DNA from: Halospina sp040196175
GTDB taxonomy: Bacteria; Pseudomonadota; Gammaproteobacteria; Pseudomonadales; Oleiphilaceae
Assembly (NCBI RefSeq): GCF_040196175.1
Contig: NZ_JBEFNF010000003.1
Coordinates: 217,273 to 281,272, forward strand
Length of the DNA: 64,000 bases
Direction: 5' to 3'
Both the position numbers and the translations under genes were made by a program. The notes beneath the pieces are model-generated. The model did not search any database. It had not been told where the DNA came from and worked only from the letters and a program-made list of their open reading frames with translations. Positions within the stretch are counted from its first letter, which is position 1; every line of letters begins with the position of its first letter. Shown one piece after another: positions 35,311 to 44,790 of the stretch.

Positions 35311-36792
35311 ATGACGACCACCACGGATGTTGTCCTCGTAGGCGGGGGCGTAATGAGTGCCACTCTCGGAGTGATCCTCCGGGAGCTTGATCCCACCCTC
35401 AATATCACCCTGGTCGAGCGTCTCGACCATGTTGCCCATGAAAGTACTGATGGCTGGAACAACGCGGGAACCGGGCATGCCGGCTACTGCGAACTGAACT
35501 ACACGCCCGAGGATGAGCAGGGCAACATCAGTATTGATCGCGCGCTGGATATCAATTCGGCCTTCGAAGTCTCGCTCCAGCTTTGGTCCTATCTGGTCAG
35601 CAAGGGCGAGCTCGACCCCCAGGAGTTCATCCACTCCACGCCCCACTGCAGTTTTGTGTGGGGTGATGAGCACGTGAACTTCCTGCGTAAGCGTCATGAG
35701 CTGATGAGCGCTCACCACCTTTTCCAGGAGATGGAGTTCTCGCAGGATCCACGCGTGGTTGAGAAATGGATGCCGTTGATCACCGATGGCCGTGATCCCA
35801 TGGAGCCGGTTGCAGCAACCCGGGTTGGCCATGGCGCGGATGTGGACTTCGGTTCGTTGACGCGCGGGCTGGTGCGCTATCTGCAGAGCAAGCCCAATTT
35901 TGAGCTGCTTCTGAACAACCCGGTTACCGCCATGCATCAGGAGGACGACGGCAGCTGGCGGGTAGCCTGCCGGGATCGCCATACCGGTGTGAGCCGGCGC
36001 CTGGAAGCGGATTTCGTGTTCATCGGCGCCGGGGGCGGTGCCCTGCCGCTGCTGCAGAAGTCCGGTATTGAGGAAAGCAAAGGCTACGGTGGTTTTCCCG
36101 TGAGTGGCCAGTGGCTGGTGTGCCGTAAACCGGATGTGGTGCACCGCCATGATGCCAAGGTTTACGGCAAAGCGCCCGTGGGTGCACCGCCCATGTCCGT
36201 GCCGCATCTGGACACCCGCATCATTAACGGTGAGCCCGCGCTGCTGTTCGGGCCCTTCGCCGGCTTCACCACCAAGTTCCAGAAAGAAGGGTCTTTCTTT
36301 GACCTGTTCTCGTCGCTGCGTGGCAGTAACTTCTCCTCAATGATGGGCGCGGGCATGAGCAACATGGATCTGACCCGCTACCTGATTGGCGAGGTCTTCC
36401 AGTCCGCGGAGGAACGGATCGAGGCGCTGCGTAACTTCTACCCGCGCGCCAAGTTCAATGACTGGACTCTGCAGGATGCCGGTAAGCGCGTCCAGGTCAT
36501 CAAGAAGGATGCCAGCGGGCGTGGGGTGCTGCAGTTCGGCACCGAGGTGGTGGCGGCCAGTGACGGCAGTCTGGCGGCACTGTTGGGGGCTTCTCCGGGA
36601 GCGTCCACGTCTGTGAAGGCGATGATTGACGTACTGGAGCGCTGTTTCCCCGGCAAGATGGCTGAGGATGGAGAGTGGACACGGCGTTTGCAGGAAATGA
36701 TTCCCTCCCATGGCCGGTCGCTCAAGGATGAGGCGGGGCTGCTCAACGAGATCCGCCCCTATACCCTCAGTACCCTCAAGCTGAACGAGTAG
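35311..36792 (+). CDS. mqo: Malate:quinone oxidoreductase
   Basis: 493 residues from the ATG at 35311, five bases after GAGGTAG. FAD-dependent peripheral membrane enzyme oxidising malate to oxaloacetate and passing electrons to quinone. The FAD motif VVLVGGGVMSATLGVILREL and the family blocks WNNAGTGHAGYCELNYTPE, FVWGDEHVNFLRKRH and VFIGAGGGALPLLQKSGIEE are complete. Substitutes for or adds to malate dehydrogenase in the TCA cycle. Confidence 0.96.
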   Translation: MTTTTDVVLVGGGVMSATLGVILRELDPTLNITLVERLDHVAHESTDGWNNAGTGHAGYCELNYTPEDEQGNISIDRALDINSAFEVSLQLWSYLVSKGELDPQEFIHSTPHCSFVWGDEHVNFLRKRHELMSAHHLFQEMEFSQDPRVVEKWMPLITDGRDPMEPVAATRVGHGADVDFGSLTRGLVRYLQSKPNFELLLNNPVTAMHQEDDGSWRVACRDRHTGVSRRLEADFVFIGAGGGALPLLQKSGIEESKGYGGFPVSGQWLVCRKPDVVHRHDAKVYGKAPVGAPPMSVPHLDTRIINGEPALLFGPFAGFTTKFQKEGSFFDLFSSLRGSNFSSMMGAGMSNMDLTRYLIGEVFQSAEERIEALRNFYPRAKFNDWTLQDAGKRVQVIKKDASGRGVLQFGTEVVAASDGSLAALLGASPGASTSVKAMIDVLERCFPGKMAEDGEWTRRLQEMIPSHGRSLKDEAGLLNEIRPYTLSTLKLNE

Positions 36793-36822
36793 GCGCTGTT
36801 TGCTGGAGACTGGGTGACCATG

Positions 36823-37740
36823 ATGACGCAACCGCCTGTTAAGGCATCCATACCGCGCTGGCAGGCGCACGTCTCCGCCATAACCAACGGTTTGCTCGGG
36901 GATTGGCTTGAAGCCCGGGACAATCCCCTGGCGCTGCCTATGGAAATGCGGCTGGGTGAGTGAGTACTCGATACCAGCGCACCTGATGTCCCCGGCGCTT
37001 CCGGCACCGTGGTGTTGCTGATTCACGGTCTGACGGAACTGGAATCCGTCTGGAGCTACCGCGATGATCCCAACAGCACCTACGCAACCGAACTCGCCGC
37101 TGAGCTGGATGCCACCCCTGTGATGCTGCGTTACAACAGCGGTCTGCCCATCCATCGTAATGGCGGTCTTCTGGCACAGGAACTGGAAACCCTGCTGGCC
37201 CACTGGCCGGTGCCGGTGGAGAACCTGATCCTGATTGGCCACAGCATGGGGGGGCTGATGATCCGATCGGCCTGCCATATCGGGCGCCAGATGGGGCATC
37301 AGTGGTGTCGGTGTGTGGGCAGCTGTGTCTACATCGGGTCACCCCATGACGGCTCCTGGCTCGCTCGGGGTGCCCACTGGGCCGCTGCGAATCTGGCGCT
37401 CATGCCCAGGGATTACCTGCGGGTAGCCGGTGAATTCATCGATCTGCGCAGTGATGGCATCCGCAACCTATCCTGTGGCGAGGTGACGCCGCCGGATTTT
37501 GAGGAGCCACCGTTACTGCCTGGTGTGGATCATTACGTTGTTTCAGGGCTTCTTGGGCGCAGCCGGAGGCATCCGGTGAACACCCTCTTCGGTGATGCGC
37601 TGGTCCAAGAACCCAGTGCCCGGGGTGACGAACGCTCTGGCTGGGTGTTGGCGGCTATCGCGAATTTCCCCGGGATCCACCACGTTCGGCTCGCCCATGA
37701 TCCAAAGGTGGCCCACCAACTGAAGGAGTGGCTGACATGA
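36823..37740 (+). pseudogene. PGAP1-like alpha/beta hydrolase interrupted by in-frame TGA
   Basis: Reading from the ATG at 36823 gives QAHVSAITNGLLGDWLEARD and NPLALPMEMRLGE, the known lead-in of esterase/lipase family proteins, then a TGA at 36961-36963, then VLDTSAPDVPGASGTVVLLI in the same frame. The hydrolase core follows: HGLTELESVW, LILIGHSMGGLMIRSACH (nucleophile Ser), YIGSPHDGSWLARG, and HHVRLAH near the end. Only the one TGA breaks it. A GTG at 37009 could restart the core (243 residues), but no ribosome site is seen. Either a fresh nonsense mutation, a sequencing error, or a split gene. The next small gene overlaps its stop (ATGA). Confidence 0.65.
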
Positions 37741-38018
37741 CAACGCAAGCCAATGGCAGTAGCACGCGCTGGTGGTTTGGCATGGCCGATCTGGCGGGCG
37801 TGAGCCTGGAAGAGGCGGCGCTGGGTCTGGAACGCGTGCATCTGTCGATCGCGGACGAAACCTTCAATGTGCTGCGCGCCGTTCCGGTTACCCGCCCTGT
37901 GAGCGAGCCGGTGCGACTGATGCATCACGGGATCAGCCGGCTGTCCTACCGCAGCGTGGCACTGCTGGGGCGTGGTGTGAACGCGGCCGCCGCAATAGGG
38001 CTTCAGCCGCGCTGCTGA
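37737..38018 (+). CDS. Small protein resembling the N-terminal module of PGAP1-like hydrolases
   Basis: 93 residues from the ATG overlapping the hydrolase stop (ATGA). It contains WWFGMADLAGVSLEEAALGL, RVHLSIADE, and MHHGISRLSYRSVALLGRG. In fused relatives, a segment of this kind ('...VEAMHxTI...GITGLVYRSVRGVTxLVGxGID') precedes the hydrolase domain; here it is separate and follows it. This fits a gene permutation or a two-gene arrangement. Family recall is the basis, not an alignment. The 3' end overlaps the convergent sco gene by 16 bases. Confidence 0.6.
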   Translation: MTTQANGSSTRWWFGMADLAGVSLEEAALGLERVHLSIADETFNVLRAVPVTRPVSEPVRLMHHGISRLSYRSVALLGRGVNAAAAIGLQPRC

Positions 38019-38602
38019 CGGACCAGTGTTTCAAGATCCTCACTGATCGCCGGCACGGACTGATCCGAGCGGATCAGTAGCCGGGCCCGGCCCTGGCCGT
38101 CAAAAACGTAGACGGCGCTGCTGTGTGAGACGGCGTAGTTGCCGTCGTCATCCGGTTTGCCGTAACCGAAAGTGGTGCGGTAGCGCTTGGCCAGGGTGCG
38201 CAGGGTCTGTTCGTCCGAGGTCAGGCCCACGATGTTGTCGCCGAAGAAGTCCACGAACTGGCCGATGCGCTCCGGGGTATCGCGCTTCGGGTCCACGCTT
38301 ACGAACAGCAGCGTGACCTCGTCCTGCATGCCTTCTGGCATCTGGTCCACTGCTTTCTGCAGCCGCGCCATGGTCGCCGGGCAGATGTCCGGGCAGTTGG
38401 TGAAGCCGAAGAACAGAAGCCGAACCTGCCCGGTCTTATCTTCCGGTGTAAAAGGTTCACCATCGGTAGCGGTGAGACTGAACGCAAGGTCCGGCATCAA
38501 GCCCTTGATGCTCTTGGCGTTCCAGTCCGTATCACCGTTGCTGCAGCCAGCTAGCGCCAGCAACAGAACCAGAGCGCCCAGAACGCGGATGGCGCCAGTC
38601 AT
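38003..38602 (-). CDS. SCO family copper chaperone for cytochrome oxidase
   Basis: 199 residues. Delivers copper to the CuA site of cytochrome c oxidase. Lipoprotein signal ending LLLLALAGC, thioredoxin-like fold with the copper-binding FGFTNCPDICPATM (CxxxC) and the third ligand His in AVSHSSAVYVF. Start overlaps the upstream ctaG stop by four bases. The oxidase genes themselves are not in the window. Confidence 0.92.
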   Translation of the reverse strand: MTGAIRVLGALVLLLALAGCSNGDTDWNAKSIKGLMPDLAFSLTATDGEPFTPEDKTGQVRLLFFGFTNCPDICPATMARLQKAVDQMPEGMQDEVTLLFVSVDPKRDTPERIGQFVDFFGDNIVGLTSDEQTLRTLAKRYRTTFGYGKPDDDGNYAVSHSSAVYVFDGQGRARLLIRSDQSVPAISEDLETLVRQQRG

Positions 38603-39447
38603 GCCGCTACCTCCTCGGCTTCGTTAGCCGCTTGTTGGTTTCTGCTGTTACCGTCGTCGCGCATCATCCGGCCGATCACAATCAGGATGGCGACGCCGCT
38701 CATCATGGCCGGGGGAATCCAGGTGAGAACCCCCCCGAGCATCTGGTCGGTTGCCGGGGCCATGGGCCAGGCCCGCCCGCAGACTTCATAGACGTCATAG
38801 ACCATTTCCCGCGAGAATAGGATCCAGGCCCCGAGCGCGCTCTGCGGTGGAATGATCACAACCAGCAGGATGATGCGCTTGCCGTAACCCAGGACTCGCT
38901 GGGTATGCGGCGAACGCGGGTCCAGGATCAGCCACCAGAACAGCAGCCCGTCCAGCAGCATGGACCAGTTCATGAGCCAGTAAAGCGGGCGGCTGAGCAT
39001 GGCGTCGAAGTGCAGCTCCGGCGTCAGCCAGAGGTAGATCAGCCCCACGAACAGGGTGGTGGCGATCACGGGCTGCTGCAGCACCCGGTAGGCCATTTTG
39101 ATGGGCCACAGTATGGCATCCAGCCACCCCGGAACCTGGCGCGCCCAGAAGCGCATTAACGCCAGTGGGTTGGAAAGCACCATCAGCAGCGGCCCCAGGT
39201 GATGGAGCACCAGGTGCTGGCCGCGATGGATGAAGAACATGTACTGGGCGTAGTAATCGAAGCGAGTGTGCATGACGACATAGCACAGCAGCAGTCCCAA
39301 TAGGAACGTCATGAGCCGCAGTGCGCCGGGGCGTTCGTTCGAAGGGAGCCAGACCAGGCCCTGAAGGTACATGGTCAGAACCACCACGAACACGATCAGC
39401 GTCAGCGGCGAGAAGTCGTAGGGTAGGAGGTAGTGGTACCAGCTCAT
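38599..39447 (-). CDS. ctaG: Cytochrome c oxidase assembly protein CtaG (caa3 type)
   Basis: 282 residues from the ATG at 39447 (MSWYHYLLPYDFSPLTLIVF); a second ATG 15 bases upstream is possible, neither has a clear ribosome site. Seven or so membrane helices. The family motifs are present: MHTRFDYYAQYMFFIHRGQH, HLGPLLMVLSNPLALMRFWA and LMNWSMLLDGLLFWWLILDP. Works with SCO in copper insertion into the oxidase. Overlaps sco by four bases, so they are co-translated. Confidence 0.88.
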   Translation of the reverse strand: MSWYHYLLPYDFSPLTLIVFVVVLTMYLQGLVWLPSNERPGALRLMTFLLGLLLCYVVMHTRFDYYAQYMFFIHRGQHLVLHHLGPLLMVLSNPLALMRFWARQVPGWLDAILWPIKMAYRVLQQPVIATTLFVGLIYLWLTPELHFDAMLSRPLYWLMNWSMLLDGLLFWWLILDPRSPHTQRVLGYGKRIILLVVIIPPQSALGAWILFSREMVYDVYEVCGRAWPMAPATDQMLGGVLTWIPPAMMSGVAILIVIGRMMRDDGNSRNQQAANEAEEVAA

Positions 39448-39579
39448 GGGCAACCGGGCCATAGTGTGTTGCGGCCTGCAATAATACCGGAAGGTGAGCG
39501 GGTTTTCATCGCCCATGGCGGCCATGCCCTACGCACGACTACACTGGGTTTTGTTTTTACCAACTCAGGATGCCTGTTC

Positions 39580-39927
39580 ATGACCGAGACTGATACACCA
39601 TTCGACAAGACCTGGCCCATGATCGTCTATGCGCTCTACCTGGCCAGCCTTATTGCGGGTGTCACGGCGCTGATCGGTGTGGTCATCGCCTATGTGAACG
39701 CCAGCGCTGATGACGAACGCCTGAGAACCCATTACCGGTTCCAGATACGCACCTTCTGGATTGGCCTGCTGTACACCGTGCTGGGAACGCTTACCATGGC
39801 CGTCGGGATAGGTTGGATGATCCTGATCTGGGCGGTGGTCTGGTTCCTGATCCGCTGTGTGAAAGGTATGGTGGCCCTGAACGAAGGGCGGGCCCACCCG
39901 GATCCGACCAGCTGGCTTTTTGGCTGA
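39580..39927 (+). CDS. DUF4870-like small membrane protein
   Basis: 115 residues from the ATG at 39580, behind AGGA at a slightly long spacing. Three hydrophobic segments: MIVYALYLASLIAGVTALIG, FWIGLLYTVLGTLTMAVGIG and MILIWAVVWFLIRCVKGMVA. The pattern 'RTHYRFQIRTFWIGLL' resembles DUF4870 (Tic20-like) proteins. Function unknown. Its 3' end is 5 bases from the convergent helicase gene. Confidence 0.7.
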   Translation: MTETDTPFDKTWPMIVYALYLASLIAGVTALIGVVIAYVNASADDERLRTHYRFQIRTFWIGLLYTVLGTLTMAVGIGWMILIWAVVWFLIRCVKGMVALNEGRAHPDPTSWLFG

Positions 39928-39932
39928 TCCAC

Positions 39933-42176
39933 TCAGTGGGACAGGGCGCGGAAGTACAGGTGCGCGCTCTGTTTGCTGAACTGGAGGGTGCGGCCCGAGA
40001 GGAAGCGCACCTCGAAGGCGGTGTCGGTTTCGCGTACCACACCGCCGGTGCCGTAAAGCACATGCTCCACTTCCCGGGCCTCCCAGATGGGCCGGGCCTG
40101 CGCCTCGCCCTCTTGCGGCGCGGTTTCTGGTAAAGGCGACTCCAGTGCCACGCTGTGTAATCGGGCATAGCGCTGGGCGATCCGGGTAGCGGGTTTGCTG
40201 AGTGTTATTGACGCCTGCTCTCCTTGCGTCAGGGCTTCGCCCAGCTCCCGGCTCAGGCTGAATGCGCATTCCGCCACAAAGCGGCTGGGCAGGCGTTCCG
40301 GGTCTGAGCCGTCCGTTGTCAGAAGGTGCAGGTGCTCTTGCGTGCGCGTAATGCCGACATAGAGCAGGCGCCGCTCGCTCTCCAGCAGTGCATCCAGATC
40401 CGCACTGCCGCGCGCCGTATAGGGGAATGTCTTCTCCTGCAGGCCGGGGATCACCACGGTTGGCCATTCCAGGCCTTTCGTGCGGTGAATTGTGGCCAGA
40501 TGGACGCCTGCCTGCTGGTTGGAGCCAGCACGCGCTTTCAGGTCCCTGAGATGACGCAGCGCTGTGGGGGCGTCCAGGTTCAGGCTCGCCAGATAGCGCT
40601 GGAAGCCGGTAACGGTACCGATGCGCTCATCCGCCTGCTCATGGGTGAGCGCCAGACTGCGGATGCCTTCGAACAGTTCGGTGGCGGTGGCGTAGTCCTC
40701 AAGGAGTCGGTGGGCTGGTCTGCGGCTGCCCTCCAGTGCTGCCAGAGCCTCTCCCAGTTTTCGGACCTTGCGTGCCGGAAGCGGCTTCCAATCGCTGGTG
40801 TCCAGCTGCTGCAGTACCTGCCCCCAGTCCCGTGTGAAGGCGGCGAGCTGGTCGGCAATGGCGTTGAGCTCCTGCTCCTTCAGGCCACAGTGCGGGAAGC
40901 GCAGTACCTGCTGGAAGCACTGGCGGCGCTCAGCCCGGGCTGCGTCACCGGGGTCGCGGTGTTCGCTGGCGGCCAGTGCCAGCAGTTCCATCAGCCCCGC
41001 CACTTCGCGGGTGAAGAGCGCGCCCTTGTGGGCATCAATGCGGTAAGGCACACCCCGGGCCAGCAGCCGTAGCTCGATCGGCACGCTCTGGCTCCAGACA
41101 CGGACCAGCACCGCCATGCCCTCCAGCGCCTGCCCTGCCCTCTGGCGTTGTTCAGCCAGCCGCACCACGGCATCCGCGTCCTCGCGTACTGATTCCAGCT
41201 CAACAGTGGTCTTGGGGGTTCCCGGGTGTGAATGGCAGAGCACTTCCTTGCGATCATGGTTGTGGGCGATCAGATGGTTCGCGAGCAGCGCCACCCGGTG
41301 GCCGTAGCGGAAACTGTAGGACAGACTCAGTTCGACCGGTTCCGGGAATTCCTCCCGGAACCGTGAGAGGATGAATTCCGGCCGCGCGCCGCGGAACTCA
41401 TAGATGGTCTGATCCGGGTCGCCCACAACGGTAACGCGCGCGCGATCCCCGGCCACCACCTTCAGCAGCAGGTGCTGGATCTCATTGGTGTCCTGGTATT
41501 CGTCCACCAGCACCATGTCCATCTTGTTGGCGACCAGTTCCCGCAATTGCGGATGCTGGTGCATCGCCACCACCGGCTCGTAGAGCATGTCCGCGAAGGT
41601 GATGCGCCGGTGGTCTTTCCGCCACTGCTCAAAGCTGTGGTAGAGATCCAGCAGGTAACGGTGCTTTGGCTCAAACCCGAGGGCCTCGAACACCGTTTCG
41701 GCGCTGTCGAGAGTGGTTTTGACGCGGTCGATAAAGGCCGTGGCTGTTTCCACGAACTCTTTCTTGCTGCGCCTGATTTCGTCCTGCAGGTCTTCCGGGG
41801 CGAGGCGCAGCGTCAGTTGCCAGGCCTGGAAATTCACCTCCTGCTCGCTCAGCACGTCGCCCTGCCAGGCGGGCAGGTAACCCTCGCGCACAAAACGGCG
41901 GTACAGGCGCAGGCCCATGGCATGATAGGTTCGGATCTCGGGAAGCTGTAGCCGGGTTTCAGCGGTGATGGTCTGCAGTTTGGCCTGGAAATCCGCCCGG
42001 GCGCTGCGGTTGAACATCAGGATCAGAATACGCGCCGGGTCATGGCCCTGCTCCAGCAGGTAACGGATGCGCCAGGCGAGCGTGGTGGTCTTACCGCTGC
42101 CGGCTACAGCAGTGATCACGCAGTGCTGGTTATCGAGGGTGACGACCCTGTTCTGTTCGTCCGTCAGTGACATCAT
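39933..42176 (-). CDS. UvrD/Rep-like superfamily 1A ATP-dependent DNA helicase
   Basis: 747 residues. Motif I AVAGSGKTTTLAWRI, Ia ILMFNRSARADFQAKL, motif II MVLVDEYQDTNEIQ, motif III VVGDPDQTIYEFRGARPEFI, motif V VHLATIHRTKGLEWPTVVI and motif VI RRLLYVGITRTQEHL are all present. It differs clearly from the true UvrD at 57-59 kb (for example FNRSARAD instead of FTNKAA) and its C-terminus has a short SH3-like end (VEHVLYGTGGVVRETDTAFEV). Role in repair or in conflict with transcription is not decided. An alternative ATG is one codon in. Confidence 0.88.
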   Translation of the reverse strand: MMSLTDEQNRVVTLDNQHCVITAVAGSGKTTTLAWRIRYLLEQGHDPARILILMFNRSARADFQAKLQTITAETRLQLPEIRTYHAMGLRLYRRFVREGYLPAWQGDVLSEQEVNFQAWQLTLRLAPEDLQDEIRRSKKEFVETATAFIDRVKTTLDSAETVFEALGFEPKHRYLLDLYHSFEQWRKDHRRITFADMLYEPVVAMHQHPQLRELVANKMDMVLVDEYQDTNEIQHLLLKVVAGDRARVTVVGDPDQTIYEFRGARPEFILSRFREEFPEPVELSLSYSFRYGHRVALLANHLIAHNHDRKEVLCHSHPGTPKTTVELESVREDADAVVRLAEQRQRAGQALEGMAVLVRVWSQSVPIELRLLARGVPYRIDAHKGALFTREVAGLMELLALAASEHRDPGDAARAERRQCFQQVLRFPHCGLKEQELNAIADQLAAFTRDWGQVLQQLDTSDWKPLPARKVRKLGEALAALEGSRRPAHRLLEDYATATELFEGIRSLALTHEQADERIGTVTGFQRYLASLNLDAPTALRHLRDLKARAGSNQQAGVHLATIHRTKGLEWPTVVIPGLQEKTFPYTARGSADLDALLESERRLLYVGITRTQEHLHLLTTDGSDPERLPSRFVAECAFSLSRELGEALTQGEQASITLSKPATRIAQRYARLHSVALESPLPETAPQEGEAQARPIWEAREVEHVLYGTGGVVRETDTAFEVRFLSGRTLQFSKQSAHLYFRALSH

Positions 42177-42238
42177 CTGGGGGACCTTCCGGCGGCGGCA
42201 TCCATTGTAACGCCAGCAGAGGCAATGAGGGTAATGAT

Positions 42239-42622
42239 ATGAGTGAACCGGAAAGCATTCAGCGCAACGTGCTGGGCGAGCCCCTGAAGGCGTGCGGCTA
42301 TGATCCCATGACCGGGTTCTACCGGGATGGCTGCTGTCATGTGGGGCCGGAAGATAGGGGCGTGCATGCGGTCTGCAGTGAGGTGACCGAGGCGTTCCTG
42401 GAATTCTCCAGCGCTCGGGGCAATGACCTGGCCACGCCCAATCCCGCCTTTGGCTTCCAGGGGCTGACCCCCGGGGACCGCTGGTGCCTGTGCGCGGCGC
42501 GCTGGAAGGAGGCCTATGAGGCTGGCTGTGCGCCTAAGCTGGTACTTCAGGCCACGCATGAAGCCATGCTTGAGTATGTGGACTTCGCGGCCCTCAAAGC
42601 CTATGCCGTGGATCTCAACTGA
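42239..42622 (+). CDS. DUF2237 family protein
   Basis: 127 residues from the ATG at 42239, which follows GAGGG. The family marks are RNVLGEPLKACGYDPMTGFY, RDGCCHVGPEDRGVHAVCSE and GDRWCLCAARWKEAYEAGCA. Six conserved Cys suggest metal binding or redox chemistry. Function unknown. Divergent from the helicase gene; tmcA starts two bases after its stop. Confidence 0.9.
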   Translation: MSEPESIQRNVLGEPLKACGYDPMTGFYRDGCCHVGPEDRGVHAVCSEVTEAFLEFSSARGNDLATPNPAFGFQGLTPGDRWCLCAARWKEAYEAGCAPKLVLQATHEAMLEYVDFAALKAYAVDLN

Positions 42623-42624
42623 GC

Positions 42625-44724
42625 ATGGAGCCTGAACTCAGCCGCTGGCTGGCCGACGCGGTTCCTGCTCTCAGGGCACTGCGCCACCGTGCCGTGCTGG
42701 TGCTGGCCGGCCCCGCCGAGTGGGGCCGAACCCTGGCGACCGAGGTGGCGCAGTGCCTGCCAGGCGATGGCCTCTGGGTGAGTGATACGGACCCCCCTCG
42801 GGGCATGGCACAGTGTACCGGCGCCCAGGCCCGTCAGTGGCTGGGGCGGGATCTGTCGCAGATTGTGTGGGACAGCCATTCGGGCACACACCCGGCCGGG
42901 CTGGGTGCGGTCAGCGGAGCCCTGGTCGGCGGTGGGCTGCTGGTCTGGCTGGTGCCGCCGCTGGCGGCATGGGCGCAAGGGCCGGACCCGGACTACGACC
43001 GCCTGCGCCACCATGCGCCGCCTTACCGGTTCCTGGCCCGCCTGTCACGGCTGCTTGGGGCGGCGGCAGAGCAGCCACCCAATGCCCTGGTTACCCCGCA
43101 CGCGGCTTTCGTTGGGGCGCCGACGAAGCCAGCAGAGGCGCGACAGCCCCCGCAGGGGCCTACCGGCGATCAGAGGCGGGCTGTAGAGGCGATTATGACA
43201 ATGCGCCAGGAAGTCAGGCCCGCGCCCGTGGTCCTGCGCGCTGACCGGGGGCGGGGTAAGTCTGCCGCACTGGGCATGGCTGCGACACAGTTGGTTTGTG
43301 AGTGGGGTAGCCAGATCTGTGTGACCGCTGCCCGACCCGCCGCTCTGGCGAGCTTCTGGGCTTTTGTGACGCCGGACTGCCAGGACGCTGTTGTGTTCCG
43401 TGCCCCGGATGAACTGCTGCGTCAGCCGCCGGTGGCTGACGTACTGATGGTGGATGAGGCCGCGACGTTGCCGGTCTCCATGCTGACGGCCATGACAGCG
43501 CGCTGGCCAGCGTCGGTGCTGGCGACCACGGTCCATGGTTATGAAGGGACCGGCAGGGGCTTTGATCTGCGCTTTCGGGGTGTTCTGGATGCCCGTTCTC
43601 CGGGCTGGCGGCGGGTAACGCTGGATGAGCCCATACGCTGGGCCGCAGACGATCCACTGGAAGCGCTGATGAATCAGTTGTTGTGCCTGGATGCGGATCC
43701 CCCCGCGCCTGGTGCTACCGGTGAACCCATCGACTACCGGATGATTGCGCAGGACGCGCTTTTGCAGGATGAACGGCTTCTCAAAGCGGTGATGGGTCTG
43801 CTGGTCAGTGCCCATTACCAGACGTCGCCGGACGATCTGCGCCAGCTTCTGGACGATCCGGAAACAGTCATTGTCGCGGCGTTTCAGGGCGCCGACCTGG
43901 TGGGCGTGATCTGGGCGCTGCACGAGGGTGGGCTTGATGCGGAACTGGCGCGAGCGGTCTGGCGGGGCGACCGCCGGCCCCGTGGTCATCTTGCGGCGCA
44001 GTCGCTGGCCTTTCAGGGGGGTGACCCGGAGGCCGCCCGGAGGCGATACCTGCGCGTGACCCGCATTGCCGTGCATCCGGACTGCCGCCGCCAGGGTGTC
44101 GGGTTGCAGTTGCTGGAATCGTTGCAAGCGTTGGCGCGGAGCGCCGCTGTGGATGCAATCGCCGTCAGCTTTGGGGCGACACCAGAGCTGCTGGTGTTCT
44201 GGCGGCAGGCTGGCTTGCGGCTTCTTCGCCTTGGGATCCGGCGTGATGCGGCCAGCGGTACCCATACTGCGCTACTGGCTAAGCCGCTCACCCGCGAGGG
44301 AGAGGCCCTCTGCCAGTCCCAGGCGGAACGGTTTGCGGCGCATTGGCCCTGGCTGTTGCCGGCACTTGAGGGAGTTGAGCCCGAGGTGCAGGCGCAAGTG
44401 GAGAGGATGATGCCCGAGCCCTATGGGCCGACCGCCGACGCTCTGGGTGAGGCCGACAGGCGTGAGATCGAGGCTTTTGTTGAGGGGGCACGGGAACTGG
44501 CGGTTTCCCGGCTGCCATTGGCTCGTCTTGCCGGGCAGGTTCCGTCTGTGGTCGAGAGCTGGACCCGCACGGAACGCCAGCTCTGGCAGAGAGCGGTCCA
44601 CCAGGGCGCGGACTGGGCCACATTACGCCAGGAAGGGCTGGTGGCAGGGCGTCGACCCGGCCTGAAACAGCTCCGGGTCCTGGCAGGATTGCTTGTTGAG
44701 CAATGGTCGCGGAGCGGAGTGTGA
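42625..44724 (+). CDS. tmcA: tRNA(Met) cytidine acetyltransferase
   Basis: 699 residues. Makes N4-acetylcytidine at the wobble position of elongator tRNA-Met. The order fits E. coli TmcA: an N-terminal domain (DUF1726-like, residues 1-170), a RecA-like helicase module with Walker A VLRADRGRGKSAALGMAATQ and motif II VLMVDEAATLPVSML, and a GNAT domain near residue 475 with RVTRIAVHPDCRRQGVGLQL. The C-terminal tRNA-binding part is complete. Co-transcribed with the DUF2237 gene. Confidence 0.95.
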   Translation: MEPELSRWLADAVPALRALRHRAVLVLAGPAEWGRTLATEVAQCLPGDGLWVSDTDPPRGMAQCTGAQARQWLGRDLSQIVWDSHSGTHPAGLGAVSGALVGGGLLVWLVPPLAAWAQGPDPDYDRLRHHAPPYRFLARLSRLLGAAAEQPPNALVTPHAAFVGAPTKPAEARQPPQGPTGDQRRAVEAIMTMRQEVRPAPVVLRADRGRGKSAALGMAATQLVCEWGSQICVTAARPAALASFWAFVTPDCQDAVVFRAPDELLRQPPVADVLMVDEAATLPVSMLTAMTARWPASVLATTVHGYEGTGRGFDLRFRGVLDARSPGWRRVTLDEPIRWAADDPLEALMNQLLCLDADPPAPGATGEPIDYRMIAQDALLQDERLLKAVMGLLVSAHYQTSPDDLRQLLDDPETVIVAAFQGADLVGVIWALHEGGLDAELARAVWRGDRRPRGHLAAQSLAFQGGDPEAARRRYLRVTRIAVHPDCRRQGVGLQLLESLQALARSAAVDAIAVSFGATPELLVFWRQAGLRLLRLGIRRDAASGTHTALLAKPLTREGEALCQSQAERFAAHWPWLLPALEGVEPEVQAQVERMMPEPYGPTADALGEADRREIEAFVEGARELAVSRLPLARLAGQVPSVVESWTRTERQLWQRAVHQGADWATLRQEGLVAGRRPGLKQLRVLAGLLVEQWSRSGV

Positions 44725-44790
44725 CCGCTTCGGTTTCATCCGCCGGGTCATCTGCGAACAATGGGCAAAAACCCGTTCCCGGAGTAACCG

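Noticed and set aside
36961..36963. TGA read as selenocysteine
   Set aside because: The position falls in a variable linker of the family where no Cys is conserved, and no obvious downstream stem-loop was noted.
43045..44265. 406-residue minus-strand frame
   Set aside because: Antisense shadow of tmcA; no ribosome site and no family pattern.
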